Shown here piece by piece: positions 31,939 through 42,586 of a DNA stretch of 64,000 nucleotides. The position numbers and the translations under genes were made by a program. The stretch is from Tilletiopsis washingtonensis (taxonomy: Eukaryota; Basidiomycota; Exobasidiomycetes; Entylomatales). The notes beneath the pieces were generated by a model that was not told the origin of the DNA, ran no database searches, and saw only the letters and a program-made list of their open reading frames with translations. Location of the stretch: the NCBI RefSeq assembly GCF_003144115.1, contig NW_020312001.1, positions 834,722-898,721 of the forward strand. Reading direction: 5' to 3'. How positions within the stretch are numbered: position 1 is the stretch's first letter; each line of letters begins with the position of its first letter.

Positions 31939-34258
31939 TCAGGAGGCGGCGCGGCGGGCGAGCGGGTAGGGCGCGATGTTGCGCGTGCGAGGCAGCGAGG
32001 CGGACGCCTGCCGGCGGTAGTCGGCCTGCTGCTGCTGCACGGCCGCCTCGTACGACGGCGGCGGCAGCGGCGCGAGGCCGGGGCGTGTCGAGTGCGAGAG
32101 CTGGCGCTGCGTGCGCGCCACGCCGTGCAGGTACGTCTGCACGTCGACGCCAAACACGCTGTACGCTGGCGAGAGCGACTCGTCGCGGCGCGCGGCGCCG
32201 GCATTGACGAAGGCCTGCACGGGCGTGCGCTGCTCAATCGCAGGATGCAGTGCCAGCTCGGCGGCGGGACGAGCGGGCGTCGTCGCCGTGCGCCAGCGCA
32301 GCGGCTCGGCGCCCGGGTCGGTGTGTGCGCGGGCACGCAGCTGGCGAGCCGCCTGGCGTGACTGTTGCGACGAGACGAGACGCGGCACGGCAAAGACGAC
32401 GCCGAGTCCTTCTTCCCAGCTGGACCAGTAGCGCGCCACGAAGGCCAGCAGCCTAGCGCCCATGACGGCGCCGAAGCGGGCGCAGTCGAGGCGTGCATCG
32501 GGCGCGATGGCGGCGCGCGAGAAGGATGCGACCGAGGCGACTTGCAGCGTCTGCAGCCGGTAGCCGGGCGGGTGCAGCAGGTGCCAGGCGCTCTCGATGC
32601 TGGCGCTCAGCGCTCGCTCTTCGGTGGCGTCGCTGAAGTTGACGAAGTTGTGCGTGCTGATTTGGCGTCCTTGAGCGTGCGCTACGGCCAGAGTCGCGCA
32701 GATCCTTGCGACCAGCACCGAGCGGTACAGAATGAGCTGGATGAGATGAACAAGGCGCGAGATGGTGTCGATGCAGAGCACATCTACGGCGCACGGCCAG
32801 TGCGGCACGTGGAGCAGGTGACGCTGTGAGAAGCAGACTAGCGAGAGGTGTCAGCATAGGTCGGGTCCGGTCCTCGCGCGTCTCTCACCTTGCTCCAGAC
32901 GCCGCTCCATGACACGCGTGCGCTGCTCGAGCTCCTCGAGCGTCGGCGGCACGGCAGTGATGGGCGCGTAGAGCGCCTCGAGCACGTCCTCGAGCACCCG
33001 GGCCAGTGCCAGGCCGCCGGCAGCGAGCTGAGCGAGGCGCAGTGCGTGCGGGCCCGGCTCGTTGCCCAGCACCTCGGCGACGCGCTCGGGCGTGGGCATG
33101 CACCAGTCGATGCGCGCGGCCTTGAGGCGTGCCGGCTCACCGCCGACGGCGACACAGTCGAGCTTGTCGGCGAGGTAGAGGCACCAGAGCAGCACGTAGC
33201 GCGTCACCGGCGGGCCGGGCGACTCGTACAGCTGCGACGTGCGCTCGAGGCCCAGCGCGGCGCCAAGCTCGAGCGCGCTGTGCAGGCACTTGCGGCGCGG
33301 CTCGCAGTCCGGCTCGCCGGGCCAGTTGGCGGCGAGCAGCAGCAGCGCCTGGATGAGCTCGAGCGACTCCTCGCCGGCGCGCAGCACATCCCAGACGTCC
33401 TCGTGTGCCTCGTCGAGCAGGCGCGCGGCGCACGCACGCAGCTCGGGCTCGCTTTCCGGCAGGCCAGCCGCGCACGCTGCTATGGTACGCAGCAGGAAGC
33501 CCGGCGCCGGGTCGGGCGCGTCGCGGCGCAGGCGTGCCATGAGGCGCTCCGGCTGCGCCACGACGAGGCTGTTGAAGCTCGGCTGCGCGTAGAAGCGTGC
33601 CAGCAGGTGGTCGAGCATGCGCGCGGCCGACACGGCGTTGCTGGTGCCCGCCGCCGTCGTCAGTGTCGCCGGCAACTCCCACTCGTCCCACGGTCCGCCC
33701 AGATTGGCGGCGGCGCGGAACGACAAGAGCCAGCTGGGACGCTTGCGCCGCAGCCGCTCGCTGCAACGCGACGAGCCGGCAGCTGCCGCATCCTGTGCGT
33801 CCGTCGTGTCGTCGAGCGTGCGGAAGGGCTGGCGACGAGGTCTGAGTGGATGCTGCCGCTAAAGTCGAAGCTGTGCGTGCACTCACCGAGCTTGCCTGAC
33901 CGACACATGTGCTGGGCGCCTGCGACACGCTGCTTGCGGCGCCGTCGCTGCCACTCGCTGCCAGACTCCACGGCTGCGGCTGCGGGCGTGGGAGCGCTGG
34001 TGGTGCTGCGCTGTCCGGTGTCTTGGGACCGTCTGCGGACGACTCGCTGCCCATGAGCGTGGCGAGGAAGCGCGCATCGAGCACCGGCTGCGGCAGCACT
34101 GCGGCGCAGGCACGGGCGTCAACAGCTGCGCAAGGCACGGCCGTCGCGCGGCACAGCGACTCACTCGGGCCAGCAAGCAGATGCTCGGGCTCGCTCTGCG
34201 GCGACGGCTCGCCAAAGGGCCAGAGGCCGAGCATGTTGGACAGCGGCACGTCGATCAT
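31939..34258 (-). CDS. Fungal-specific transcription-factor-domain protein without visible zinc cluster
   Basis: Three exons, complement(31939..32837, 32889..33828, 33887..34258), give 736 residues. The middle part has the character of the fungal-specific transcription factor domain (Fungal_trans): LDHLLARFYAQPSFNSLV, then RLLDEAHEDVWDVLRAGEES, LLLLAANWPGEPD and the block YVLLWCLYLADKLDCVAVGG. The basic piece SERLRRKRPSWLLSFR lies between residues 125 and 160. The C-terminal half is helical, then Gln/Ala/Arg-rich to the end. The Zn2Cys6 cluster normally placed at the N-terminus is missing from this model, whose start MIDVPLSNMLGLW is only a best guess. Either an upstream exon was missed or this is a DNA-binding-domain-less regulator. 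It is divergent from the sulfotransferase-like gene. Confidence 0.72.
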
Positions 34259-35685
34259 GGCGGCCGTGGGCGGAGAGTGCGAGGGGCGCGAGAGAGCGGT
34301 GGCAAGGCGGACGAGAAGGCGAAGGGCAGCTCATGGCGGGCGCATTAGGCTGCCGTGTGCGCCTGTGCAGGCGGTGGCGAGGGACGTCACCGTCACTGGC
34401 GGCCGGCCGACTGTGTCTCGCTCGACGTCTGCGAGCGCTGTGCAGCGTCGCCGTGCGCTCGTCCAGTGCCGTCATGGCATCTGCCTGCTGTGACTCGTGC
34501 AGTGCCGTGCTGCCTGCTCCGCGGTGTTGCGAGCACAGATGAAGAGCGTGGGCACTCTGTGTGAGATCGGGAAAAGCGAGTGATACGGGGTGCTTTGTGC
34601 GGGAGAGGGTGGGCTGGGCCGAGAAGTAGCCGTGCCGCGCCCGAGATCCTGGACGGACGTGCTGCCGTCCGCCTGCCTCTGCTCGGTGACCGATCGTCGA
34701 GGAAGGATGAAGGGCTATAAGTGGATGTGTACCCTTGGCACATCGCAGCGTGAGTGCACTCTTCCACGGCGTGTCAGAGCTTGTCTGGACGCCGCAGGCC
34801 ACGAATAGACGCGCCCGTTTTGGCAACGCGTGACGACACGCGGGCGTCGCCGGCGACAGCGGTCGCAGCCCGTTCTCGCGCCTGGCTGCTCCGACTTGCC
34901 ATGCATCCTTCGCGAGTTGAGGACCGCCATGCACACAGATGCGGTGACCGGAGGCCTGCTTTCCTTGCGCACCTGCGCGAGGAGAGCGGCGCAGCGACGC
35001 GCGTCCGTGGTCCCCTGAGCAGCAGACGCGGCGCAGCTAGAGTGCTGCGGTGGCGTCCGTGTTGATGGTGAGAGCGGCAGCCACGGCCGCGCAGTCCGCG
35101 CTTCAATGTCCGTCTGCGGAGCTAGTCCTGCATCTGCTAACACGACGCTTGTCGCTCGCACAGCTGAAGGTACGCCGACGCCGTTGAGAGGGCATCCTTA
35201 GTCGAGTGCTCTTTCCTGTCCATCACAGCGCGGAGCCCTCGCGCGTCTGCTGCTTCGCTGCAGCAGCACACCGCCTGGCGAGGACGGTAAGGAGGGCCGG
35301 TCGGACGGCGACGGGATATGTAAAGGGGCGGGCTTCTTCTTTGCTGCCGAGGGAGTCGCGCGCCAGAGCGACGCCACCGCCCACTTTGGCGCCCGGCGGC
35401 GGTGACCCCCTGAGTGGCATTGCCAGCCGGCGCCGGCGATAGCTCTGCCGCCTGCTGCCCGCCCGCAAGCACGGCTCTCCTCCTCCAGTCGTCATTCACC
35501 CGGCCGGGTGACGCTTGCCCAACGGAGGGCGTCGGCGGCATGGCGTGCTCGGGCCGGCGAGAGGGCTGAGCAGGTGGAGTAAAGTGCTGCGAGGCAGAGC
35601 GGCAGCTTGCCGGAGAGACGCTTAAAGGCAGCAGCAACGGTGCCGCCCGGCCTCTTCGGTCACTTTCTCACCTCCATCGCTCAAG
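34259..35685. promoter_or_regulatory. 1.4-kb divergent upstream region
   Basis: Between the transcription-factor-like (-) and sulfotransferase-like (+) starts. A TATA-like ctataa lies at 34715-34720 (plus strand), far from the annotated starts. A Cys/Arg-rich frame on the minus strand near 34817-34867 was considered as a zinc-cluster exon and rejected. Just upstream of 35686 the plus strand is pyrimidine-rich. Confidence 0.45.
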
Positions 35686-36928
35686 ATGTCCACCTTCGAC
35701 GCCCTCGATCCGTACAGTGAGCCGTGCACCCCGTCGCACTTGCCCTCGTCTGACGCTCGCTTTGAGACGACCACTACCACGAGGGCCCGCGCCGCGTGCC
35801 GCTACGCGTCCTGTCGCTCGGCATGAGCCGCACGGCGACGTCGAGCACGCAGCAGGCGCTCGTGCAGCTGGGCTGTGAGTCGAGCGTGATACCGGCGCGC
35901 TTCGAGCGGCACTGATGTGGCGGGCAGACTCGCCGAGCTACCACGGCTTCAAGTCGTGGCGTGCACCGCTGCGAGGCGGCCATGCGAACTCGGACGCAGC
36001 GCGCTGGCTGCGGGCGTGCCAGCTCAAGTGGGAGACGCCGCCGTCGGCGAAGCGCACCCTCGAGCTGCACCGCACGCTCGACGAACTGCTCGGCGGCTGC
36101 CAGGCCGCCGGCGACATGCCCGTCGTCATCTTCTGGCGCGAGCTGTGGGAGATGCACAAGGACGACCCCGAGGTGAGCCGCGTGGAGGTCAAGCGTCGAT
36201 GAGTGGCACTGAGGCCTGCCGCAGTTCAAGATCATCCTCAACATCCGCAACACCGGTGCGTAGAAGAGAGAGCGTGGCTTTGCTGTGCCTGCTGAAGCGA
36301 AGCGCGCCGCAGACTCGTGGCACAAGTCGTGGCTCGTCGTCGTCAAGGGCTTCACGCCAACGCTGCGCCTCAAGCTGCTGTACGTTTTCGACGCGCCGAT
36401 GCGGGCGATGCTGCGCCACACACTGCTTGCTGCACGCTACTTCTGGGAGGTCGAATCGAAGAAGAAGAGCAAGTCTTGGAAGTTCTGGAAGAGCGACTCG
36501 ACGAGCGACAGCGCCAGCTGGACACGCGACAGCGCCATTTCGCGGCGCATCTACGAGCAGCACAACGTGCGTGCATTGGGTATCCTGGCGGGTGCTGAGG
36601 CGGGAACTGACACCGATCGTGGCAGGCCGACATCATCGCGACGATTCCGCCCGAGAGGCTGCTGCTCTGGGGCCCGCAGGACGGCTGGGAGCCGCTGTGC
36701 ACCTTCCTGGGCCGGCCCGTGCCGCAGGTCAAGATGCCTCACGTAAACGACGCAGCGGCGACCGAGGCCGTGTGGGAAGGTGCGTCGTCGTTGCGGCAGC
36801 GACGTGGCCAATGCTGACGCCAGCGCCGATCAGACGTGCTGCAGGCTGCCCAGCGGCGTGTGCTGCGCCGCGCCGCACTCTTCTTCGGCGTCATTGCAGT
36901 GCTGGCGGGCTGGTGGTTGCGGGCTTGA
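35686..36928 (+). CDS. Sulfotransferase-fold protein with C-terminal membrane anchor
   Basis: Seven exons, join(35686..35716, 35767..35874, 35928..36172, 36225..36255, 36313..36566, 36626..36779, 36834..36928), give 305 residues. It follows the Sulfotransfer_4 pattern (P-loop fold, common in fungi): an N-terminal strand and loop VLSLGMSRTATSSTQQALVQ, then YHGFKSW, a helix with VVIFWRELWEMH, the strand FKIILNIRNTDSWHKSW, and later RIYEQHN and GWEPLCTFLGRPVPQ, which is the conserved 'W-PLC-FLG-P-P' element. The C-terminus ends with a hydrophobic helix, ALFFGVIAVLAGWWLR, giving a likely single tail anchor. Sulfation has not been shown for most fungal members, and the substrate is unknown. Its stop lies only 32 bp from the stop of the convergent MRM2 gene. 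Two exons are 31 nt. Confidence 0.82.
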
Positions 36929-36960
36929 ATCGGCAGACTCGTCGCGCCTGAGCCCGCTGT

Positions 36961-38215
36961 CTATACATCCATGAGTACCTCGAGCTCCTCTGCGCTCTGC
37001 GAGAGCACGCTGCGTCGCGGCCCGCTTGCGACGAGGTACATCTCCGAGCTGGTCTTGCGGCTCGCGGCCACCTTGACCGTCGTGACGCTATTGAAGGCCT
37101 TCTCGAGGACTGCATCATAGCCGACGTGTCAGAATGGAGTAAGACGCAGGGCTCTTCTAGCACAAACCCTTGCGTCTGAAGTCCTGCGCCTCTTGCGACT
37201 CAAAGTACTTCATCACAAGCTTCGAGCCGTGCGTGCAGCGGATGTTGCGCGCCGCGAAGAGAAAGGCGGCCTTGAGCAGGTCGAGCGAGTTGGCGCGGTC
37301 GCGCACCTGGTTGCCAGACATGTTGGCTGTGCGCTGGTCAGCGAAGCGGGAATGTGCGGAAGCTGCTCCACGCACCCATCATGTCCGACAGCACAATGTC
37401 GACGAGCCGCCCATCGCGGTCCTTGGGCGCAGGCGCGTCCTTCGTCTGGGCACCAGAGGGGTCCTCCAACGGCCGCTCGGCATCCAGGCTGATTCTCTCT
37501 TGCTGACTCTGCGTCTTGGACGTCGCTCCGTCTTTGCCGACAGCTTCGCCTCTCAAAGCTTCCGCTTCGGGCGCAGACAGCTCCTCGCCCTCACGGGCAT
37601 CGCCTCGCCGGCCGTAGGAGCTGAGGATGCTGCTGCGCAATGCCTCGTGCAGCTCCTCGCTAATTCTCGGTGTCAATTCGTAGGCAGCCGCAACCGATCG
37701 CTCTGCACGCACGAGAGGAAGTCGCCTTGCAACACAGTAGCGCCCGACGCCGCCTGCTGGTCCAGCGGCAGCAGGTCGACGGCGAAGACCTTTGCGCCGC
37801 TCTGCACGGCCACCTGCGTCCACCCGCCGGGCGCAGCGCCGAGGTCGACGATGCACTTGCCGCGGCCCAGCAGCGACGTTCGCTCTGCCAGTTGCTTCTG
37901 TAGACGGCGTCAGCTTCGGCGTGCAAAGTGCAAAGCGGGCTCACGCACGAGCTTGAACGCTCCGCGCGAGACGAAGCCCTCCTCTGCTCGAGCCGCGACG
38001 AACTAGGACTAGGTATGAGCTAGGTGAGGCTCCGGTCTTTTTGTCTCACGCACTGGATCGGCCTTCTGCCTTGCGAGCCAGCGGTTGGACGAGCCGCTGC
38101 GGCCCTTGGACGAGGCGGCACGGATGCCCTGCACCTGCAGACCGGGTATCCTAGTTCCAACGCTCAGAAGCGCCAGACCCACTCGGCTGCTGCTTGCGAG
38201 CATGACGGACGCCAT
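36961..38215 (-). CDS. MRM2: Mitochondrial rRNA 2'-O-methyltransferase MRM2 (FtsJ/RrmJ family)
   Basis: Six exons, complement(36961..37109, 37168..37326, 37376..37659, 37713..37897, 37949..38002, 38054..38215), give 330 residues; a second ATG lies at 38203. Blocks in order: SNRWLARQKADP, FVSRGAFKLKQL with the first catalytic Lys, the SAM site VDLGAAPGGWTQVAV, AKVFAVDLLPLDQ, VDIVLSDMM with the catalytic Asp, NMSGN, KLVMKYFE with the second Lys, and ASRKTSSEMYLVA with the Glu. This is the K-D-K-E tetrad of FtsJ. An N-terminal presequence-like stretch suggests mitochondria, so the MRM2 type (2'-O-methyl uridine in large-subunit rRNA) is most likely. About 75 acidic/polar residues are inserted before the SDMM strand, more than bacterial FtsJ. 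It shares a 286-bp divergent promoter with prohibitin. Confidence 0.9.
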
Positions 38216-38501
38216 AGCGGCGCAGATTTGGGATCTTGAGGCGGCTGTCTTGACCGTTGGACAGGGAGAGAGAGGAAGAAGCTGGCCCAGTCCCGCGCGA
38301 GAGCTGGCGTCAGGGTGAATACAAAATCAGCCTCGGCCGCGACCCGGATTGTATTGCATGCGCCTGTCAAAAGTGTAGTCGACCCTCGAAACGGCTGGGT
38401 CAGCGTCGCGCACGCTCCACAGCCGCTCAGGCGCTGCGCAGCTGCGACAAAGGACCTGTCACGACCCGCTCCTCCCCCACCTCACCCACCCCCCGCCCAG
38501 C
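38216..38501. promoter_or_regulatory. Divergent promoter, MRM2 / PHB1
   Basis: 286 bp between the head-to-head starts of two mitochondrial genes. The segment near PHB1 is C-rich (ctcctcccccacctcaccca at 38470-38489), a common feature just ahead of fungal start codons. Confidence 0.5.
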
Positions 38502-39709
38502 ATGTCGCAGCTCCTCGCCCGCTTCGCCGTGCCGCTCGGCCTTGCCGCCATCACGCTGCAGTCGGCGCTGTACGACGTGCCCGGCGGCTACCGCGCCGTC
38601 ATGTTCGACCGCTTCTCGGGCGTGCGCAACGAGGCCACGAGCGAGGGCACGCACTTCCTCGTGCCCTGGCTCCAGCGCGCCATCCTCTACGACGTGCGCG
38701 TCAAGCCGCGTGTGAGTGGCGGCGCGTGGGGTGTACGGAGAGCGGGCAGTGCGGCCGCAGCTGGGGAGCGCATACACGGCGAGAGCAGTCTCGTCTGTAG
38801 GACCTGTCAATGGCTCGCACAGCCAGCGGCCGCGTATGCAGCGCACGAAGCCCTCCATCGCCCGACTAACGCCGGTCACGCAGAACATTTCGACGACGAC
38901 GGGCTCTAAGGACCTGCAGATGGTCTCGCTCACGCTGCGTGTCCTCTCGCGGCCCGACGTGGCGCACCTGAGCAAGATCTACCAGTCGCTCGGCCTCGAC
39001 TACGACGAGCGCGTGCTGCCGTCGATCGGCAACGAGGTGCTCAAGGCTATCGTCGCGCAGTTCGACGCCGCCGAGCTCATCACCCAGCGCGAGGTCGTCA
39101 GCTCGCGCATCCGCGAGGACCTGCTGAAGCGTGCCAGCGAGTTCAACATCAAGCTCGAGGACGTGTCCATCGTGCGTGGCGCTGCATGCGGCGCGCTCTG
39201 CCTCGACTGACGTGCGCCCTACAGACGCACATGACCTTCGGCCAGGAGTTCACCAAGGCCGTCGAGCAGAAGCAGATTGCGCAGCAGGACGCCGAGCGCG
39301 CCAAGTTCGTCGTCGAGAAGGTGCGTGCACGGCTTGAGGGCGTCAGAAGAACGCTGCGCGGCGAGGCAGTGCTGCCAGCGCACAAGGCGATGTGGCTGCG
39401 TCAGGCTGGAGCACAGCACTGACGATCTCCTCTCGCAGGCCGAGCAAGAGCGTCAGGCATCCGTCATTCGCGCCGAGGGCGAGGCCGAGGCGGCGCAGAC
39501 CATCTCGAAGGCGCTCGAGAAGGCGGGCGACGGCCTGCTGACGATCCGTCGCATTGAGGCGAGCAAGGAGATTGCCCAGACGCTCAGCAACGCACGGAAC
39601 GTCAGCTACATCCCGGGCGGCAGCAACATGCTGTGAGTGGGCCCGAGCGCTCCTTGTGGCGGGCGCTGAGACTGACGTGCGGCACCACAGCCTCAACATG
39701 TCGACATAG
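38502..39709 (+). CDS. PHB1: Prohibitin-1
   Basis: Five exons, join(38502..38711, 38884..39171, 39225..39320, 39439..39632, 39691..39709), give 268 residues, close to the usual ~275. Family blocks: [114 protein letters not shown] and [13 protein letters not shown]. The N-terminal hydrophobic stretch anchors it in the inner mitochondrial membrane, where it forms ring complexes with PHB2 that act in m-AAA protease control and membrane organisation. The C-terminal half is a heptad coiled coil rich in Glu/Ala/Gln. The last exon is only 19 nt and codes the end of LLNMST. Intron 1 is 172 nt. Confidence 0.96.
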
Positions 39710-39946
39710 GCTGCTGTCGCGAGCAAAGCGACTCTCGTCGCCGTGTAATGCTAGTGTCTCCGATCTGCTGTGCTCACGCCGTCAATGTCCACCATTCACC
39801 AATCGAGCTGCGTGGAGGGATGATGCAAGGGTAAGATCAATTGCGCGAGGCTGCAGATGGCGTCTAGCGGGTGGGCGGGAATCATGGCACGGCAGGAGCG
39901 TGGAAGGGCATCTAGGGCGCGGCAGGTGCGATGCGGACGTGGGCGA

Positions 39947-42287
39947 TCATTTCGCCTCGCCCTCCGTCACGGTGGCGAGCTCGGTGTGTGGCGTTAGCGT
40001 TGCGGCGTCGTCGGCGCGCAGCGAACGGTCTGCCTCTGCTTGCGGAGTGAGGAGCGGGTCGGCCGCCTCGGCGCCGTCGCGCGCCTCTGGCGGCACCGAA
40101 TCCTCGGGGATCGTCGACGGCACGTCGGCCTGCTCGGCGAGCTCGGCCGCACGACCCACGTCGTCCTGTGCATCCGAGGCGCTGGGCGTCTGCGGGCGCC
40201 CCACGCCCGAGGTGGACATGGCTGCGCTGCTCTGGCTCGTCGTGCGCTCGCGTGGCGCCTGCGCCGTGTGCTCGACGCCGACGACATAGCGCAGAATGTC
40301 GCTGAGGCAGAGGATGCCGACGAGGCGCCCGCGTGGACGCACAGGCGGCGGCAGGGCCTCGCCGGCATCGTCGGTGCCCGTCGGCGGCGGCGACGCCACG
40401 CCTGACTCCCGCGGCGGCGGCTCGAGGATGAGCAGGCGGTGCACGCGCCGCGAGCGCAGCAGTGCGAAGATGGACGCCAGCGAGTCATCTGGCCCGCACG
40501 TCATAACGCCAGGGAAGTCGGCTGGACGCCGCGCCAGGGCCTGCCGGATGGTGGTGTCGAGCGACTGGTATGCGCCGGAGCGCACGAGGTCCTGTGGAGG
40601 GACAGTCAACATCTTGCAGCAGCGCTCCACACGCCGTACGTACAATGACATCGACAGTCTCATACATGTCCACCACGTAGCCCTCGTCATCGAGGATCGG
40701 CACCGCCGAGATGCCGCGCTCGCTGAACATGTGCACCACGTCAAAGACGGTCGTGTCGAGCGTCGCCGTGGCCAGCGGCTCGTACGGGTGGCCCGTCGGC
40801 GTCGCTGGTGTAGTAGGCTGTGCCGGCTCTTCAGCTGCAGGTGGCGTCGGCAGTGCTGGTGCTGGTGCATCCTCCACCGCTTCCTCGCGCACAGCGGCAC
40901 GCGCCTCTGCTGCCTCGCCGAGCCCTTCTGCGGGCGCCTCGAGCACACTGCCGCTGCCGCTGCCCGGCGCACTGCCACTTCCCACGCGTGAGCGCGAGGC
41001 CGCATTGCCACCGCTTCCTGTGCGCGAGCCACGATGTGATGGGCCGTTGCGCAGCGTGCCGACGCCGTGCGTGCCCGTCACGTACGTGCCGATGCCGAGC
41101 GAGCGCACCGAGCGATGCAGGCCTGCTGTCTCTCGGCACTGCGGAGCAGTCAGCATCGTCGCTAGTTGCGGTACACCGCGTGACTCACGTTCATGGCGAT
41201 GAACTTGAGCACACGATACTGCGTCAGGACCGAGATCAACGTCTCAAGGCCCGTCTGTTCGTCGTGGTCCAGCAGCGGCATGCGACGCGCGTGCGTCTGG
41301 ATGAGCAGCTGGCAGGCTTCGTAGAGCGGCCGCAGCGGCGCGATGGACACGAGTGGCGGCGTGGGCACATGGAGGGCCTGCTCGATGTCTGCAAAAGAGA
41401 TATCAGCCATGCTGTCCTGTCTGATAGAATGCTCTGCTGCGCTCAAGCACACTCTGCATGCGTATGCAGTGCAAGTCCCGCCCGCATCGTCTGCCAGCAG
41501 CCCGCCACTCACCGCGCAGCATCTCCAGCCGGAAGCGCTCGACGTTGCGCGCGGCGTCGTCGTAGCTCGAGTGCTGGTAGTAGTATTGGATGAGGTGGAT
41601 GATGTCGCTGACGGTCAGCATGCCGGCGAAGCCCTGGCGCGTCGGCGCCTTGGAGCGTGACGCTGCTGAGAGCACGCCGGCAGGGCCTGGCACCCGCGCC
41701 TCGTCCTCCTCGATGCTGGCGAGGGTGGAGCCGTCCTGCGGCGCAGAGCTCGGAGCGGCGCCGGCAGGCGGTCCCGCAGGCGCTGGCGGATGTGAGTGCC
41801 AGAGAGGTGCAGACACGACGCCTGCAGTGAGAACACCGTCAGCGGCCCGGTCTAGGTCCGGCGTCCTATCGCTCATCGCAACGCGGCAGCCAAGGGCCCA
41901 TCCTGGCCTTGCCATCGCCACACGCCGCTGCTGCGACTCACCAGCCTGCCACATGACGTCGAGCGCCGGCTTCACAACAAGGCGCGTGTCGAGCACGACG
42001 AGGCGGAAGCTGACGGGCAGCACGTCGTAGCTGCTGCGCCCGCGCAGAAAGTCACGGATCGCCTCGAGCGCCGCGGCATGGCGGTCGCGGCTGCCGGCCG
42101 AGGCGCGGCGGGCGCCAGTGGCCGTGTTGCCTCGTGAGGTCGAGGCGCCCGCGGTGGTGCCGGTGCCGGCGCGCGAGCGCGACACCGAGGCCGAGGCGCG
42201 CGACGACGACGCGGCCGTCGAGGGCAGCGAGGCGCTCGAGGGCCCGGCGCGGCGCGCGGGCGCGGTGCTGCTGCGCGGAATGTCCAT
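39947..42287 (-). CDS. SNF4: SNF1/AMPK gamma subunit (CBS-domain protein)
   Basis: Five exons, complement(39947..40591, 40644..41138, 41189..41388, 41513..41821, 41942..42287), give 664 residues, about twice yeast Snf4. Residues 1-70 are a Ser/Arg/Ala-rich leader. The kinase-subunit core starts at AIRDFLRGRSSYDVLPVSFR and continues with VLDTRLVVKPALDVMW; GMLTVSDIIHLIQYYYQ is the CBS1 hallmark. CBS2 has ACQLLIQTHARRMPLLD and VLTQYRVLKFIAMN. CBS3 has MFSERGISAVPILDDEGYVV and CBS4 SLASIFALLRSRRVHRLLIL with GRLVGILCLSDILRYVV. Four CBS motifs bind adenine nucleotides and regulate the SNF1 kinase in glucose sensing. Low-complexity inserts sit in CBS1, between CBS2 and CBS3 (Ser/Gly/Glu/Ala, about 100 residues), inside CBS4 and at the C-terminus. 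It is divergent from the CSM1 gene by 299 bp. Confidence 0.92.
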
Positions 42288-42586
42288 GCGGCGGCGCAGC
42301 GGCGGCGTGCGAGGAAGCTATGCGTGGTGAGTGCAGCAGAGCACAGTGCGGGAGAGATGCGGCGTGCGATGTTGGAGGGATGGTGGCAGTCGCGAGGGAA
42401 GCTGCTGGGCCTGCCTAGCGTGCTGGCCCGGGCGCGCTGGCTGGTGGAGGAGGCGCGCGGCACGTGATGCGGGGCGCCGGCGCGACTCGCTGTGTGTATC
42501 TCGGCGCGTCTCGTCGTGTTGCTCGTCGGCGCTGCCACTCTGTTCCTCCCGCAGCACTCTCATACCCGCTTGAACCCCTCGTCGCG
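42288..42586. promoter_or_regulatory. Divergent promoter, SNF4 / CSM1
   Basis: 299 bp between head-to-head start codons. I see no specific site. Confidence 0.5.

Noticed and set aside
34715-34720. ctataa as a core promoter
   Set aside because: It is about 970 bp from the nearest plus-strand start and no transcript is known to begin there.
34817-34867. Minus-strand frame TGCDRCRRRRPRVVTRC as the first half of a Zn2Cys6 cluster for the transcription-factor-like gene
   Set aside because: The first CX2C and arginine run fit, but the third Cys is misplaced, the remaining cysteines are absent, and no splice join to a Cys-bearing exon restores the cluster.
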